Source: Sapria himalayana (taxonomy: Eukaryota; Streptophyta; Magnoliopsida; Malpighiales; Rafflesiaceae). From it: a stretch of 64,000 bases of DNA. A program made the translations under genes and the position numbers. The DNA is taken from positions 1,875,898 to 1,939,897 of the forward strand of contig JAREIK010001718.1 in the NCBI GenBank assembly GCA_029783825.1, in the 5' to 3' direction. The notes under the pieces are model-generated. The model was not told the DNA's origin and did no database searches. It saw only the letters and a program-made list of their open reading frames with translations. Below are positions 24,411 to 36,779 of this stretch, piece by piece; within the stretch, counting starts at the first letter, position 1; each line of letters begins with the position of its first letter.

Positions 24411-25496
24411 TACAGAGGGAAATATTGCTAAAGTAAGAAGAAATAAGCAGCAAAGTCCAACTAGAAACGAAAAATTAAATAGTGTATGAGAGGCAATCCA
24501 TATATAAGTTTCTTTTGAATGTTTTTGATTCAGTTCTTCTTCTTATTTCTTTTTAGTAGTTTATAATTTGTTGTTAATGTTTTTCTTACTAAGATATTTG
24601 TAGAGTTTTAAATAACTAAGGACAAATCACCAAAAAATCAAAAGTTGACTAAAAAACAACAATCGAGCCTCAAGGGAAGATCAGACTAAATAGAGTGTAT
24701 TCTCTTCCCTTAGAAATCAATTTTAATAGATGCATGATTTTGAGTTTTAAAAAAACAAATTTAAGAAACATTGGAAAAATAGTCTTGCCTTAGGTGTTTA
24801 TGTAGCTATTTTCATGATAAAAATGAACTAATGCATGTTACTTTTTTAGGGAGCATGAAAATCCTTAAAGAAATGAAATTGCATTGTTTATTCAATTAAT
24901 CAAAAGGTGGAAATTTTTTTTTCTTGACGAATTGGTATAGGAAATGAAAAAAAATGCTACTGAGAAAAGAAGACTTAACTTTTGGTTGGAACATAGTTTC
25001 TGATGATACAACAATAATTAAAAATTATAGCACAGATTGTGTTGCAACACCATTTATTAGATCTCAAAACAATTTTGTGTCGCAACAAAATTTGTATCCT
25101 TGTGATAGAGTAGATCACATATTTTATATATAAAATGATAGAAACTTATGTTGTAATCAAAAAAAAAAAGAATCTCATGGCCTAGTCAATACCTTGCAAC
25201 AACGAACAAAAGAAAATCTAGCATGTCATGACAAATAAAAGTTGGTCTCGGATTAATTTATGTAATGACAAACTTAAGAATATCAGGACAAACTTAGGCA
25301 TGTTGGGATAAACTTAGGCATGTCATAGCAAACCAAAAAGTGATATTCCAATAAAAAAATGAAATGAATCTTTTTTGGTTGAATGAACAACATAATTTTA
25401 AAAAACAAGGCTCGTCTTTAAAAAAAATAACTCTTGGGGCTGAAATTAAGTCGTGACAAGCATACTTTAATATCAAGACCATGGAGATTAAAGTCG
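24411..25496 (+). other. Noncoding region after integrase, second family 2 element
   Basis: AT-rich, no recognisable protein. It carries repeated gttgcaac / gtcgcaac words and, at about 25255-25333, a run of roughly 19-bp units of the form gacaaacttaggcatgtc. It resembles LTR-type sequence more than coding sequence. hAT copy 2 is inserted at its end. Confidence 0.5.
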
Positions 25497-25504
25497 CAAC
25501 ACAT
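25497..25504. repeat. hAT copy 2 left target-site duplication
   Basis: caacacat here against caacacgt at 28884-28891. The single difference is a CpG-to-CpA change. Confidence 0.85.
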
Positions 25505-28500
25505 TAGAAGTGTCAAATGGGATGGGTCAGCACAACTTTATCACATTTGACCCGACATGACCTGTTTGCCCGGCTATGATGAAGCCATGCTGGGTCGGGT
25601 CTAGTTTAGCCCATTTTGAAAATATTAAATCCATAATATTATAATTATTAAATAAATTAAATTTTAATTATTTAATACTTAAATACTTAAATAGTTAATA
25701 GTAATTCTTAAATTAAAATAAATAATTAATTTTTTTATTTTTTTTTATTAAATTTAATAAAAAATAAAGTTTACTATAATAAATAACTAAAATTTTAAAA
25801 CTAACAGTGTCTGAATTAATAAAACTATAATATTAATACAACCAAATACAATGCTAATCACAAGAAACATAAATTAAGATTCAAGAATCAAGCCTCAAAG
25901 TGATATGACAAAAAAAAGTAAACAAAGATAATGTCAATCCAAAGAAGATAAATGAAAATGAAAAATATTGTCAACAGACAATATTATAGCATATGATCAA
26001 TGATGATATAAGATAAGTATCAGTATATCAATCCATCAATTGGCATCAATCATCAATTATTATCAATATTAGATGGATCATCATCAGTAACCAACTCTTC
26101 TACTTTCACTGTAGTGCCAGCATGATCCTGGATGCCCAAGCTGGAATTCTCCCAATTCTTCATGCATGCTAATGCCTCAATAATATCTAGTTGTAATTTG
26201 GAGCTCCTATCAGAAATCAAATTCACTATAATAGAAAAAGTAGACCTTGATGCTACGCTCTACACTAGATGAGTCAATAGACCCCGTGTCATCTTAGATA
26301 GTATGAAATAGGTGGACTCATATGATTTCCACCACTGTAAAATATCAAGATTCTTATTATCGAAATGTTATAGGATTGAGTAGTAATCGGTATCTAAGTA
26401 CTAAGATAGTTCGCTCATATTCGATGGTCCACCCCATCATTTCTCCCTCACTACCCGAATGGAAAAGTCATCTTCTCCAAACATGATATCCATGTCCATA
26501 CTCGGAGCCTTACTACTACTATCATCGTACCTAGTATCATAGTATGTAAAAAGCTCAATCAACTTTTTGTGAATGAACTTTTCAGGTTGGTCTTCCTAGT
26601 TCATGCATGAGGATATGTATGTCAAAATATTCTCTACCCATTCCACCTTAATCCTAGGGTCCATGCAGGCAGCCAGACAATAAAGAGATGGAATGGTGAA
26701 CAAGTACTTTAAGTACTTAGTTTCCATCTCTACAATCATATCACTAAGTATCGGGTCATCTCAAAGATTCCTAAAAATGTTTATAATGTTGCATATGCAC
26801 TTGAATGCAATGCAAGTCATGGAAATATAAACTAATGAACACATGTTCACTGTATCATAAAAAATCTTTAGGAGTTTAATAAATAAAAGTTTTATAGCCT
26901 AATCAGTATCGTCAATAATAAGTTAGTCACTTTTATTATTGACATTGTCATATATCATGTGTTCATATCCAACACATTACTCCAACATAACCTATGTGTA
27001 ATTCCAAAGGTGTATCACATCCGATTGGAATTTCTTCTTCTTTAGACCCACAGGCAAACAAAAGACGACCAAACTTCTATTGACTATGAGACATGCGAAG
27101 AAATTTTAGTGAGTTATGTATCTTTTCTAATGTGGGGGAAACAACCTTCAACCCCACTTGTTCTATCAGGTTAATGATGTTACACTTGTATTTAACATGA
27201 AAAATCTCTCTTGATGGTCAATCTCTAATACTCCTAACAAATATGTGAATCACTACTCCATTATTAGATGTATTATCGAATGTGATATTAAATATTTTAT
27301 TTAGAATTTTATATTCTCTAAAGATTTTTATCATGCACTCAAAAATGGTCTGGCCATCATGAGGATGTAGAATCTCTGAAATCCTATTTTTTCTATTTAG
27401 TGTCTATTTAGAATCTACATAATGGGCGATGAGGCATGCATAAGAAGTATCATTATGACTAGTGCAGATATCAGATGTCATAGACACAACTCCTCTATAT
27501 ATAATCTCTAAATTCATTAATTATTATTTTTTTCTAAGTTTTAGTATTTTAGTATGTCGTTCCTAGATGTGGACCTAGGAATCTTATGATATGCATACTG
27601 AAAATAAGTCTGCATAATACTGACTATCCTTGAATCCTTTAAAAACCTAATCGAAAGAACTATCATGGTGATTAGTTTTTCCATGCCTTCCCTCTTTAAC
27701 TCATTGTAGTATATGAAGGGGGTCAACATCGAGGCTATACTAGATCTAGCCTCAAAGAACTCACTATCGAGTTGAGTTTTCTTAGGATCTAATGTACCAT
27801 GTTTTTTGGTGCATAGTTCAGCATGCCTCTTAAGATGCCTAGGCATGCACGAACTCTTATAGTTTAAATTTTTTTTACAATATTTGTACTGCGTTAATTC
27901 TTCTTTAGCATCCCTAACAATTGTTGTTATATTATTATATTATAGTGAGTCGAAATTATTGATATTCTTAGTTTTTTGTTTTTTAGATTTTTAGGTCGAG
28001 ACGACCAGAGATACCAAAGTTTCCATAGGGTTTAATTATCTAAATTATAATTAATTTAATTTAATTATCTAAATTATCTAAATTATAATTAATTTAATTT
28101 GGTAATTAAAAGTACTATTTATCATTTTAATTTTTTTTTTAAATTATAATGTATTATATAATGTATTATATAATGTATTATATTAAAAAATTAAAATTAA
28201 TTAAAATAAAGAAAATAGGAGAAGATTTAAAAATTACAAACTTAAAAACTAATAAATAAATAAAATACTCATAAATTATAATGTGAAATACGTAAACTTT
28301 GCCTTTTTGATGTCCAAACCACACGTGCACTACAATCCACACCACACTCGAGTCCTAAAAGCTGAAAGAAAGAGCCAGAGAGAAACATTTGGGTAGAATC
28401 CTTAGAGCCATCAGATTCTACCTAATAGTCATTGTGGGTGAAATCCAATGACAGATTTGATTTTTTTTTTTATTTTTTTGGACCTTTGGGTTGGTTTGGC

Positions 28501-28883
28501 TGTCGAAGCAACCCAAACAATCGTTGGTTCCAGAGGCTTCTAGAACTATTGGGGTCGGGCTAGGGAGTTGGAGAAAAAAGACCATGTGTCAGGCCAATTG
28601 GGTTATGGGCTCGATGAAATTTTGGATCCGTCGTGCTTTAGTTTGGGCGTCGAGGCATCGGGCATTATGGTGGGGCAGGGTCGAAGCACGATTCAAGTCA
28701 TGTAGAATTAGCGTGCCCATGGGCCCTCATACCAAGCCATGCCTGGCCCAACACGTGGCCCGGTAGACCGAGGCATGACACGGAATGAGCCGTGCCGTGA
28801 GTGGGCATGTCATAGGCATGGACACAAGTTTGGACCGTGCCATGCTGAGCCTAGCATTATTTTAATTAATTTTGACCCCTCTA
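25505..28883 (-). mobile_element. hAT copy 2, complete but decayed (3379 bp)
   Basis: The left terminus TAGAAGTGTCAAATGGG (25505-25521) and the right terminus ttttgacccctcta (ending 28883) are inverted versions of one another. They are flanked by an 8-bp duplication, which is the hAT hallmark. Inside are a transposase relic on the minus strand and GC-biased arms in which GGCACGG-type words have become GGCATGG-type words. Open frames at 28491-28954 lie in the right arm and are not genes. Confidence 0.9.
26053..28010 (-). pseudogene. hAT transposase relic, copy 2
   Basis: A BED zinc finger near 27810-27900 reads YKYCKKN...HLKRHAELC; the first metal ligand is lost (Tyr for Cys). Then comes the longest open piece, 27541-27846, with ELKREGMEKLITMIVLSIRF. 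The central catalytic region and the dimerisation domain follow in broken frames. A conserved Trp after the dimerisation domain is intact here (MKNWENSSLG). The acidic tail ends at the stop 26053-26055. This copy shows what residues stood at three stop sites of copy 4. Confidence 0.85.
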
Positions 28884-28891
28884 CAACACGT
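28884..28891. repeat. hAT copy 2 right target-site duplication
   Basis: caacacgt, paired with 25497-25504. Confidence 0.85.
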
Positions 28892-30690
28892 GCACATTAT
28901 TTTTGTAGTCTCACCAAGATTAAAGTTGTGACATGTGTACTTTTCCTATCTTAACAAATTCATTACTCTTTGCTGGTTATTTGACATTTCCTGACAAATT
29001 CATTTCCAAATCCAAATTGCTGAGAACCAAAGTTTTGTCCTCTACCTAATGGAGATCATGGAAGAGCACGAGCAACAAAATTAAGTGGTTCAGTTGGAAT
29101 CTCCAATAAAGACAAATTTGTTGGGGGAACCAAAAGCTCCAAAAAGATTGAGGCACATGAAAAGTTTGATGAAAAAAGTGAAGCATCCATTTCTGATGAA
29201 GCACGCTACACCTAGCAAAAACACTACTCTCAAAAAGGTTTTATTGAAGAGAGAGGGTTCAAAAAGTTTATCCCATTCGTTGAAAATAAAATGGAGCAAC
29301 TAGAGACTCGAGTATACTGCTATGGAAAAAGAGTTCTACTCTAATTTGATAGCAATGAAGAAAAAAACTATTTATGTCAGAGTAGTATAATATCCATTTG
29401 GGGAGAAAACCATAAATGAGTTGTACCAACTCAAGCATTAGAAACATAACTCCAAGCCCAAGAAAATGATGGACATCTTAGATCATGATAAAATTATCAA
29501 AAAACTGACATTTGGTAAGGGTAAGTGAGAGAGTAGAAAGCAAAAAACACATGAGTTTATAAATCGAAGTGATCTTATAGAAAAGGCTAATGTTTGGTTC
29601 CATTTCATTCTATTTATCATAGCTCCAACCAAACATATTTTCTCAATCAAAAAACCAGAAGCTTTGTTATTATATGTCATCTTGAAGGGGGACAAAATAA
29701 ATATTCAGGTGATCTTAGAGACCTCTTTATTGGGGTACCATTGGGCTAGTAGAATATGATTGATGCCCCACCCAACATTGATCAATAAACTATGCCTTAA
29801 AACTAGGGTGAAAGAAAGTCGGAGAGAAGAAATTTCCCAGGAGTCTCTCCTCTAACTTTGACAGGGGTAGTCAATGGGCCAATAAATATAAAGCAAAAAA
29901 AAAAGTAGTCGAGGCCAAAGAAGATTCTAAGGAGGAAAGAGATATTGAGAGAGGCTTTGAATAGTTCCCAAAAAAAGCCCCTACTCTTATGAGAACATAG
30001 TTTACACCACCATAAGAGAGAAGTCATTTTGTGTATTCACAACCCCCAATAAGAATATAGAAAAAGGAAAGAAGTGAAACCACAAGAATGGAGAAAAGAA
30101 GCTCAAAATGACGGGGATGCTGATCTCCATGAAAGAAGAATTGAAAGGAAGCTTAGAATAGAAAGGAGGAAACATGGAGAAAAGATATGAATGAATGAGA
30201 AAAGGACTTGTTGCTACAAATGAAGTTGAGTTTTGTAGCATTTGTGAAGACACAAAGTAATAGGGACTTGGAACTTTTAACTTTTATGACAAAAAGGGAG
30301 TTGGACTTAGATGCTAAAATGATAGAACAAGTCAAGGGTTTCAAATACCTCTACCATGAGCAATTCAAATAATTTTAGAAGAAAATGAGAGCGAGAGGCA
30401 TGGATTTGGTAGACAATGATATATACATAAGAAAAATATGACACAAGAACTTGGATCTAATTAATTAAAACCTAGCAAACTTTCAGGAATATTTGATTGA
30501 TTTTCAATGTAATATCAACTCCTTGGGAACAGACAAGATGATCCATACACCATGGTAGACATGACTCATAAAACTATATGGATGACTAAGAAGGAGGTAG
30601 AGAAGAAAAAAAGATCTGATACATCCTTCATTAAATTTGATCCCCACCTTTCCATCATTGACTGTGAACCTCCTAACATCATATCAAAAC
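28892..30690 (+). pseudogene. 3' ORF of the second family 2 element (putative plant transposon protein-type domain plus coiled coil)
   Basis: After the hAT copy, coding traces begin near 29050. First come basic residues, then SxRGFKKFIPFVENKMEQ (near 29250-29300), EFYSNLIAMKKKTIYVRVV (29325-29390) and YPFGEKTINELYQL. The next traces are a KLTFGKGK stretch, an ISFYLS-like stretch and LCYYMSS near 29660-29690. This order resembles the domain annotated as 'putative plant transposon protein' in plant Gypsy elements, from memory of the family. A coiled-coil part follows at 30180-30440, matching the first element. Role unknown; it sits where other retroelements carry env. Confidence 0.6.
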
Positions 30691-30923
30691 TACCTTGAAA
30701 AAAAAGAAAATGAGTATCCAGACCCTCCCAAAAATCTTGTTTCTCTTTAATATATATTTAGGTCCTAATAAAAACATGTTTAAAGAATTAAATTATAAGA
30801 TGATTTTTTCAAAAATTCTGTTGTGTTTTTTTTTCTTTTTTTCTTTTCATGGACTTTGTTTAAAACTACCTTATGATATCAATTTGTTCATTCCTTTGCT
30901 TGAGGACAAGCAAATCTTTAAGT
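30691..30923 (+). other. 3' noncoding end and polypurine region, second family 2 element
   Basis: T-rich DNA, then TTTGCTTGAGGACAAGCAAA (30895-30914), the cleanest copy of the motif that marks the 3' LTR border in this family. A 101-residue open frame over this place crosses into the LTR and is chance. Confidence 0.75.
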
Positions 30924-32235
30924 TCGAAGGAATTTCATGTGCCAAAAAATATCAATTTTTCATGTCAAAAGAAATTGGTTGTCATTTATGTCACAACTAA
31001 TGAATGATGTAGCAACCAATGAATGACGTCACATCTAATAATAGGAATAAAAAAAATTAAGTTGTTGCTACTCATGTCTTTTATAGGAGAATGGTAGTCA
31101 AGACACAAGATGGAGGTGGATATAATATTTCATATTACGACACAGACATTTTATGTCGTGACACAAAACAAGTTATGACTAAGAGTGAAAGGAAAGAAAA
31201 AAAAAGTTAGTCGTGACATATTTTTTAGGCACCACGACCACAAGAAAATACTCTATGCAAGATCATGACAAGAAAACTAATGTCGCGACAGAATTCATTT
31301 AGCTAAGAATCTCAAGTTGGAAATTAGGTCACAACAACAAAGTTTGAGCAACAAGAACATACTTGTAATAACATTGAAACATGGAACAAATTTCTTGAAA
31401 TTAGATAAATCCATTAATTTGAATCACCGTGTGCATCCTTGATCTATAGTCCATTGATGATTTTGATCTAGTCAATTAGATGCAAAATTTTTGCTAGAAT
31501 AAATTAACAGTTAATTATGTTCTTTCTGCAAAAATCAATGTGAGTTTCTTAGAAGCAGGAGATTTAATCAAATGGACCGAGCTTGATCTTCAATTAATTT
31601 GTTCTTAATGTTAGTGCTTAACACTGATAATTTATTGTACCTACCCTCAATCCAGGGAGGCACTCTAAGAGATATAGTGAAGGAAATTTCTGAGGGTTAG
31701 GGAACTAACAATTACAAGGGTATGTTATGCTAACAGTGATGAATAAGGGAACTCTACTAGTTTTTATAGATTAGATCCTATTTTACTCAGAATTGAGAAT
31801 ATAAAGCAATTATCTAGATAAATTACTAGAGATATCACCTTAATCTTTTGAGTGATCAATATATCCATGTTGCCTTATATCTGATCAAAGGACTAAAAAA
31901 CTCTCTAAGATTATAAGGAAGTGTTACAAACCATTTGTAGAGACTTGCAACACCCATGTCATGGAAAGCTAGAGACCTATAGTTTTTAGAAATGTATATG
32001 AAGTATTGAGAAAGAAAAATACTCAATTCTCATAAGATGGTTCAAATACTAGTAACCACTTAGATCTTAGACTTCTACGGAAGCAAGGTTATCTAAGTGA
32101 TAAAATTTATAGTTATAGGAAGAGATCCAATGCTACATGATAAATACTATTGACACATTTCAACTTTTTTCTAGAAATAAGTTATGATAAAGAAGTCTAC
32201 ATAAATTGGTTATACCACTGCATTTCAACTTTAGT
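30924..32235 (+). repeat. Gypsy family 2 LTR (3' LTR of the second element), internally deleted and end-truncated
   Basis: Starts cgaaggaatttcatg, matching tgatagaatttgaag at 16601. Compared with 16601-18823 it lacks ~430 bp around the minisatellite (junction near 31360-31380). It stops near 32235, about 340 bp short of the LTR end, where a (TA)n run begins. Confidence 0.8.
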
Positions 32236-32272
32236 CTTTAGATGGGGTTGGGCACCCTTTATGATACTCAAG

Positions 32273-32273
<1 letters not shown>

Positions 32274-32311
<38 letters not shown>
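32274..32311. repeat. (TA)n microsatellite
   Basis: About 19 TA units at the place where the family 2 LTR is cut off. Confidence 0.95.
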
Positions 32312-32314
<3 letters not shown>

Positions 32315-32585
32315 ATTGAAGAAAATCATTTATATTCTGGTAAACTATAAAATTTGAAAACATATAATAAAAAAAGAAGGAAGAATAAGATCTATAATTT
32401 ACATAATGAAGTTTTAATATTAGAAATTTTATAATGGCATATAGTGTTTGTGGGATTTTTCCATATTGAACCATAAAGTCTAATCTTATTAATTGTTAAG
32501 TAAAAAAGATATAATGATTAATTTAGAAAATTAGGTAAATTCATACTTTGATAATTAAAAAAGACATGTTATTTACATATTATAG
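32312..32585. other. AT-rich DNA without recognised features
   Basis: No coding similarity, repeat partner or element end could be seen. Confidence 0.5.
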
Positions 32586-32898
32586 TTGGATTAGAAGATT
32601 TTTTCCGATTATAAGGATATTAATACCTATAGATCAGAGATTTGAACATATATTTCGTTTTTGCAGTATCAACTAGACCCAGTCCAACTGGGCCTCAACC
32701 TAAGCTCAATTTGAGTTTAATAAATTTAGTTTGAGATGGGCTTGGATTAGAAGATTTCTTCTAATTATAAAGAATAACAATACCTATAGATCATAGATTT
32801 GTGCATATATTTCTTTTTAGTAGTATCAACTAGATCCAACCCAACTGGACCTCATTCTAAGCTCAAATTGAATTTAATAATTTTATTTTGAGATGGAC
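32586..32898. repeat. Tandem duplication, two 156-bp units
   Basis: Units start with ttggattagaag at 32586 and 32742, and a third start (ttgggttgaatg) is begun at 32899. Each unit contains tatcaactaga, caactgg and tttgagatgg blocks, at roughly 85% identity by eye. The duplication lies upstream of the Copia primer site and could belong to its LTR. Confidence 0.85.
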
Positions 32899-32899
32899 T

Positions 32900-33652
32900 T
32901 GGGTTGAATGATTTAATTTGTTAGTTTGGTTAGCTTATTATTTTAATTAAAAAATTAGCACATGTTCTTTATTTTAAATATGCATATTTTTTTATTTTGT
33001 TACTATTTTTTATTTTTATGATTTTTTATCTTTTTGCTAGTATAGAGCACAAGAGCAAAATTGACCAACAATATGTCATATTTTTTTCTAACACACATCC
33101 TTTAATATATCGTGTTGTCATAATAAAATCATATCGGATTCTTCAAAGAATATTCATACTTCTTGAATAATAACATGTACAACTTACCATAGTTTCCCCC
33201 TAAAAACCTAAGTTTACATATTTTGGTTTGGAATTCCTATTATCTTGGATTTTATAGTTTAGAAGTTATAATTATTTATTCAAAACATAATTTTAATGTG
33301 TGAAATTATATATGAATGTTTGTAAGTGTGAATAAGGATTTAGAGTCCAATGAACAAGAATTTGTGGTTGTATTTGATATTTTAAATTGTATGTTTTAAA
33401 TTGGTTGTTAGATTGTTTATATAAATTTTATTTGAGTTTATATCAAATTTTTGTGATGAAAATACAAATTTAATATATGTACTAAATTTTATGTTGGAAT
33501 TTAAATTTTGCTCTAAGTGCTAGTTTTATTTATAATAAGTTAGGATTTTTTAAGATATTAAATTGAATAAAGTTGGTCTGCTAACAATTAAATTGTGGAT
33601 ATTATCTATTTTTTATTAAAAAGGGCAAAACATAAGAGTCTTTCCTGACAAG
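32900..33652 (+). other. Probable LTR or leader region of the Copia element
   Basis: AT-rich DNA ending ...tcctgacaa just before the primer site. No second copy is visible in the window, so the LTR start cannot be placed. A tgttggaattt at 33493 is one candidate. Confidence 0.35.
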
Positions 33653-33665
33653 TGATATTAGAGTT
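33653..33665 (+). other. Copia primer binding site
   Basis: tgatattagagtt resembles TGGTATCAGAGCT, the initiator-Met tRNA primer site of plant Copia elements. The protease and integrase relics downstream lie in the right order and on the same strand. Confidence 0.6.
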
Positions 33666-33829
33666 TGATATCCGACATCGACAAGTATTATTTAAGTCTT
33701 TATTGAGGATGTTGCTCAAATTGAAGTAATATCATAACTATTCGATATTATAAAGCTAGTATCAAAATATTTTGATACCAATAAAATGATACCAGAAGAT
33801 AATTGAAGGGCTTTTCTTTGTTTGTTCAT

Positions 33830-35050
33830 CATTTGATTGAATTTTAATTTTATTAACATGGAGAATCACTCCTTCATAATAAACCTACATGCAATTAATA
33901 ATTTTATTTGGAAAAATAAAATATGAGATTAATTTAGTGTCAAGAAGCTATTTAACCATATGATTGGAAAATTGAAACATAAAGATATAAATATCTAATA
34001 CATGGAAGAATTACACATTGCCTCTACTATTTAGTCATAGATAGACATGGATAGCTATCACCGTGTTGCCAAAGATATGAGGATAGACATTATGATAGAA
34101 GTTAGAGTCTATGTATGAATATAATATATTTAGAAATAAAATGTTAAACATTAGATGTCTTTTAAATTTTCAATTCAAGATGTATATAAAATGTAATTAC
34201 ATGTCAATGTCTTCCAAGGATTGGTGAAGCAGTTGACATCTATGAAGATGACTTTGAAATATGAGTTACTGGCATGCCTATAGCTTAACCCTCTTTTAGT
34301 AGTTAGTATAACTTTGTAGTATCATAGAGCATCGCACCTCCTAGAGGTACAATATCAATGCATGTCATTATGAAACATTTATTGACTAGATATGTAAGAA
34401 GAAAGGAAAAAGAAAAAAACTTTACTAAGAGATGCAATATAATGTATATGGGAGTAGTAGAGAGCCTCTAAGTATAGGGACTAGAACCATATTCAAAAAT
34501 GATATTTTTTTATTCTATTAGCTACGGGTAAATAAGAAGGCTATCTTGACAATATGAGTCAAATGTTAAAATATTTAGATCATAAATGTTATTCATTCTT
34601 ATCCTCAATTGATGCAAAAATAATTTAATATATTTTGTTGATGAAAATATTTTGAATGCATATTTTCATACTTTCTAAAATAACACGTGATTTACTAACC
34701 ATCAAGTGTCTGTTATAGAATCAAACTTTACTTTTTTATTGTTTTGAATGTAACTATAGATATAAGGACAAATATGATGCCTAATACATTAGAAGTTTTG
34801 ACATGTTTAAAGAATCAAGAAGATGCATAGATGATTCTTCAAGTCATAGTAGATGAATTTCATGAAATAATAAAAAAATTAAACTATCAATATCAAAGCA
34901 TGATCTATGTTTATTATGATCTAGGACTTGCAATAAGAGTAGCAGACACTAAAATAATATAATTTTTTAAAATTGATTGTTTTATTTTTTTATCTATGTG
35001 TATTGTTCATTTTTAATTGTAATTTTTCTTTTTTTACATTTTAAAAAAAT
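33830..35050 (+). pseudogene. Possible Copia gag relic
   Basis: Broken plus-strand frames include NFIWKNKI and VKKLFNHMIGKLKHKDIN (near 33895-33990), then MDMDSYHRVA-like and W*KLESMYEYN stretches. They are reminiscent of the UBN2-type gag of plant Copia elements. No long frame survives, so the call rests mainly on position between primer site and protease. Confidence 0.4.
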
Positions 35051-35199
35051 TTGAATGTGTTTGGTATGTAAAATTATTGTTATATTTTAAAGATTTAAAT
35101 TGGAAAAAGAATCACTTTAATTGTTCTTTAAGTTTTTTTTTATTGTTTCATTTTTTTAATTGTGCACAATTAATACATGTTGAATTGTTATTATATTGA

Positions 35200-35900
35200 A
35201 AAACAATTATATCAAACATAAACTATATATATGCACATATTATACTATTATTGCATATATGCATATGTCTATTACATATATGTAGCATATATATACACAC
35301 ACACACATATTAATTATAAATTTTATGTATCAATATATACATATGCAGTATGCATAAATTATAAGTATATACAACACAACCCAAAGGTCATGGGCTGTGG
35401 TTGAGGGTATTGGGTAGTTGGGGTAGCATGGTTGTACAACACTGTGCTGGGATCAGCGTGATGGGCCACATTCATAAGATGCATTCAATATGGGCTAGTG
35501 GATATAGTGTTGCCTACCACCTATGGTTGTGGGCAGCAAATGATTTAACCATGGTTAGTTACTTCGGCATCAATAGTCAACCCATAACTCGATGCTAGGT
35601 AAGTAGGTTATAGGCATGAACCCATCATGGACTAAGTTTGCTTGGAAAGAGCAATGGGCCCATGCCATCCATTTTTTGTGCCAAGGCAAATCTCGAGCCA
35701 ATTTTCCTACCATCTCAAGTGTAATACGACCCAGTAGGACCTAGTTCCCTTGCATGCCATCAAGCGGTGCCTAGTTCTTGATGTTTGAGACCATGATGTG
35801 CAAGCACAATCTATCTACCACCTTTAGGAATGACTACCACTAATCATACACAATGTGATGGAAGGGCATATCATTCCAAAAATAAAAAAAGTAGTCAATG
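35200..35900. other. GC-richer segment of unknown origin
   Basis: Positions 35370-35820 are distinctly richer in G and C than the surroundings and resemble the decayed subterminal arms of the hAT copies (gggc, catggtt, gccatgc words). No terminal motif or target duplication was found. A TA/CA-rich run (35270-35345) precedes it. A 65-residue frame at 35401 has no recognisable similarity. Confidence 0.4.
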
Positions 35901-35904
35901 TATT

Positions 35905-36295
35905 ATTATTGTAACATAATAGGGCATGTTAAGAAAAACTATTATGCTTTGGAGTGATTATAGCAAGAACATATAAAAGAAGATATACCTAATAGAAAGG
36001 AAAATGTTGAATTAGAAGGCATCATCATGTTAGTAATAATAATGCAGGTAACCTAGTAAGTTAACAAGGTGATTGGCTGATTGATTCATGTGTTTCATTT
36101 TACATCGTACCTTATATTGACTTTATCTATAAACAAACTTGGTAATTAAGATATAGTAAATAATGAAAATAATGATGTTGTATATAGTTTGTTTTGATAA
36201 ACTATTTTGTATAACCAAAATATTTCGGTTTCAATATTTTTAATATTAGTTTAGGAAAGAAAATATTGAGAGGTTGGGAATTCATCAATAGCACA
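35905..36295 (+). pseudogene. Copia zinc-knuckle and protease relic
   Basis: GHVKKNYYALE (near 35930-35965) is the second half of a CCHC knuckle. Then GDWLIDSCVSFYIVP (36068-36112) aligns with the protease start DWLIDSGASFHxxP. The catalytic Asp and Ser remain and Gly has become Cys. Reading breaks down after about 36290. Confidence 0.75.
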
Positions 36296-36770
36296 ATAAT
36301 GGGGGTCTTGCTGCCCGGTCAGTGGGCCGAAATTTTTTTTTGGAGCAAAACCTAACCCATCTGAGTAATCTAACCCTCTCCATTTATTAATACCGAGAAA
36401 CTACTAATATAAATATACATTTTTTGTTTCTAGTTTCTCTCTCTACTATTTTTCTTTGCGAGGCTATTTTTTCGTCTCTCTCTTCTCTACATGATTTCTT
36501 CCTGATTGTTGCTCACATACTCTATAAGACATTAATTTGGATATAATCTATAAATGTATAAGTGTTTTTCTAGTGGATGTAACTAGTCATGTTGAATGAC
36601 TAGTGAACCATGTTATATCTGTGTTTCTATTGTGGTGATTGGCTTGTGGATATATATATTATGAGCATTGGAGAAGTCTATATGCTATTGCATAACATAG
36701 ATCAGCTAGTGCTGAAAATTTTTTATTATATACCAGATATTCACTTGGACATGATGTACATTAACATGTT
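36296..36770. other. Insertion-like segment between Copia protease and integrase
   Basis: This stretch has no pol similarity although protease and pre-integrase flank it. It contains a (C/T)-rich block (36425-36490) and ataaatata words, as solo LTRs often do. No clear ends or target duplication, so the origin is open. Confidence 0.35.
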
Positions 36771-36779
36771 CGATGTTAA

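Noticed and set aside
28491..28954. Overlapping plus-strand frames rich in Arg, Trp and Pro
   Set aside because: They fall in the right arm of hAT copy 2; GC-biased terminal DNA without any domain.
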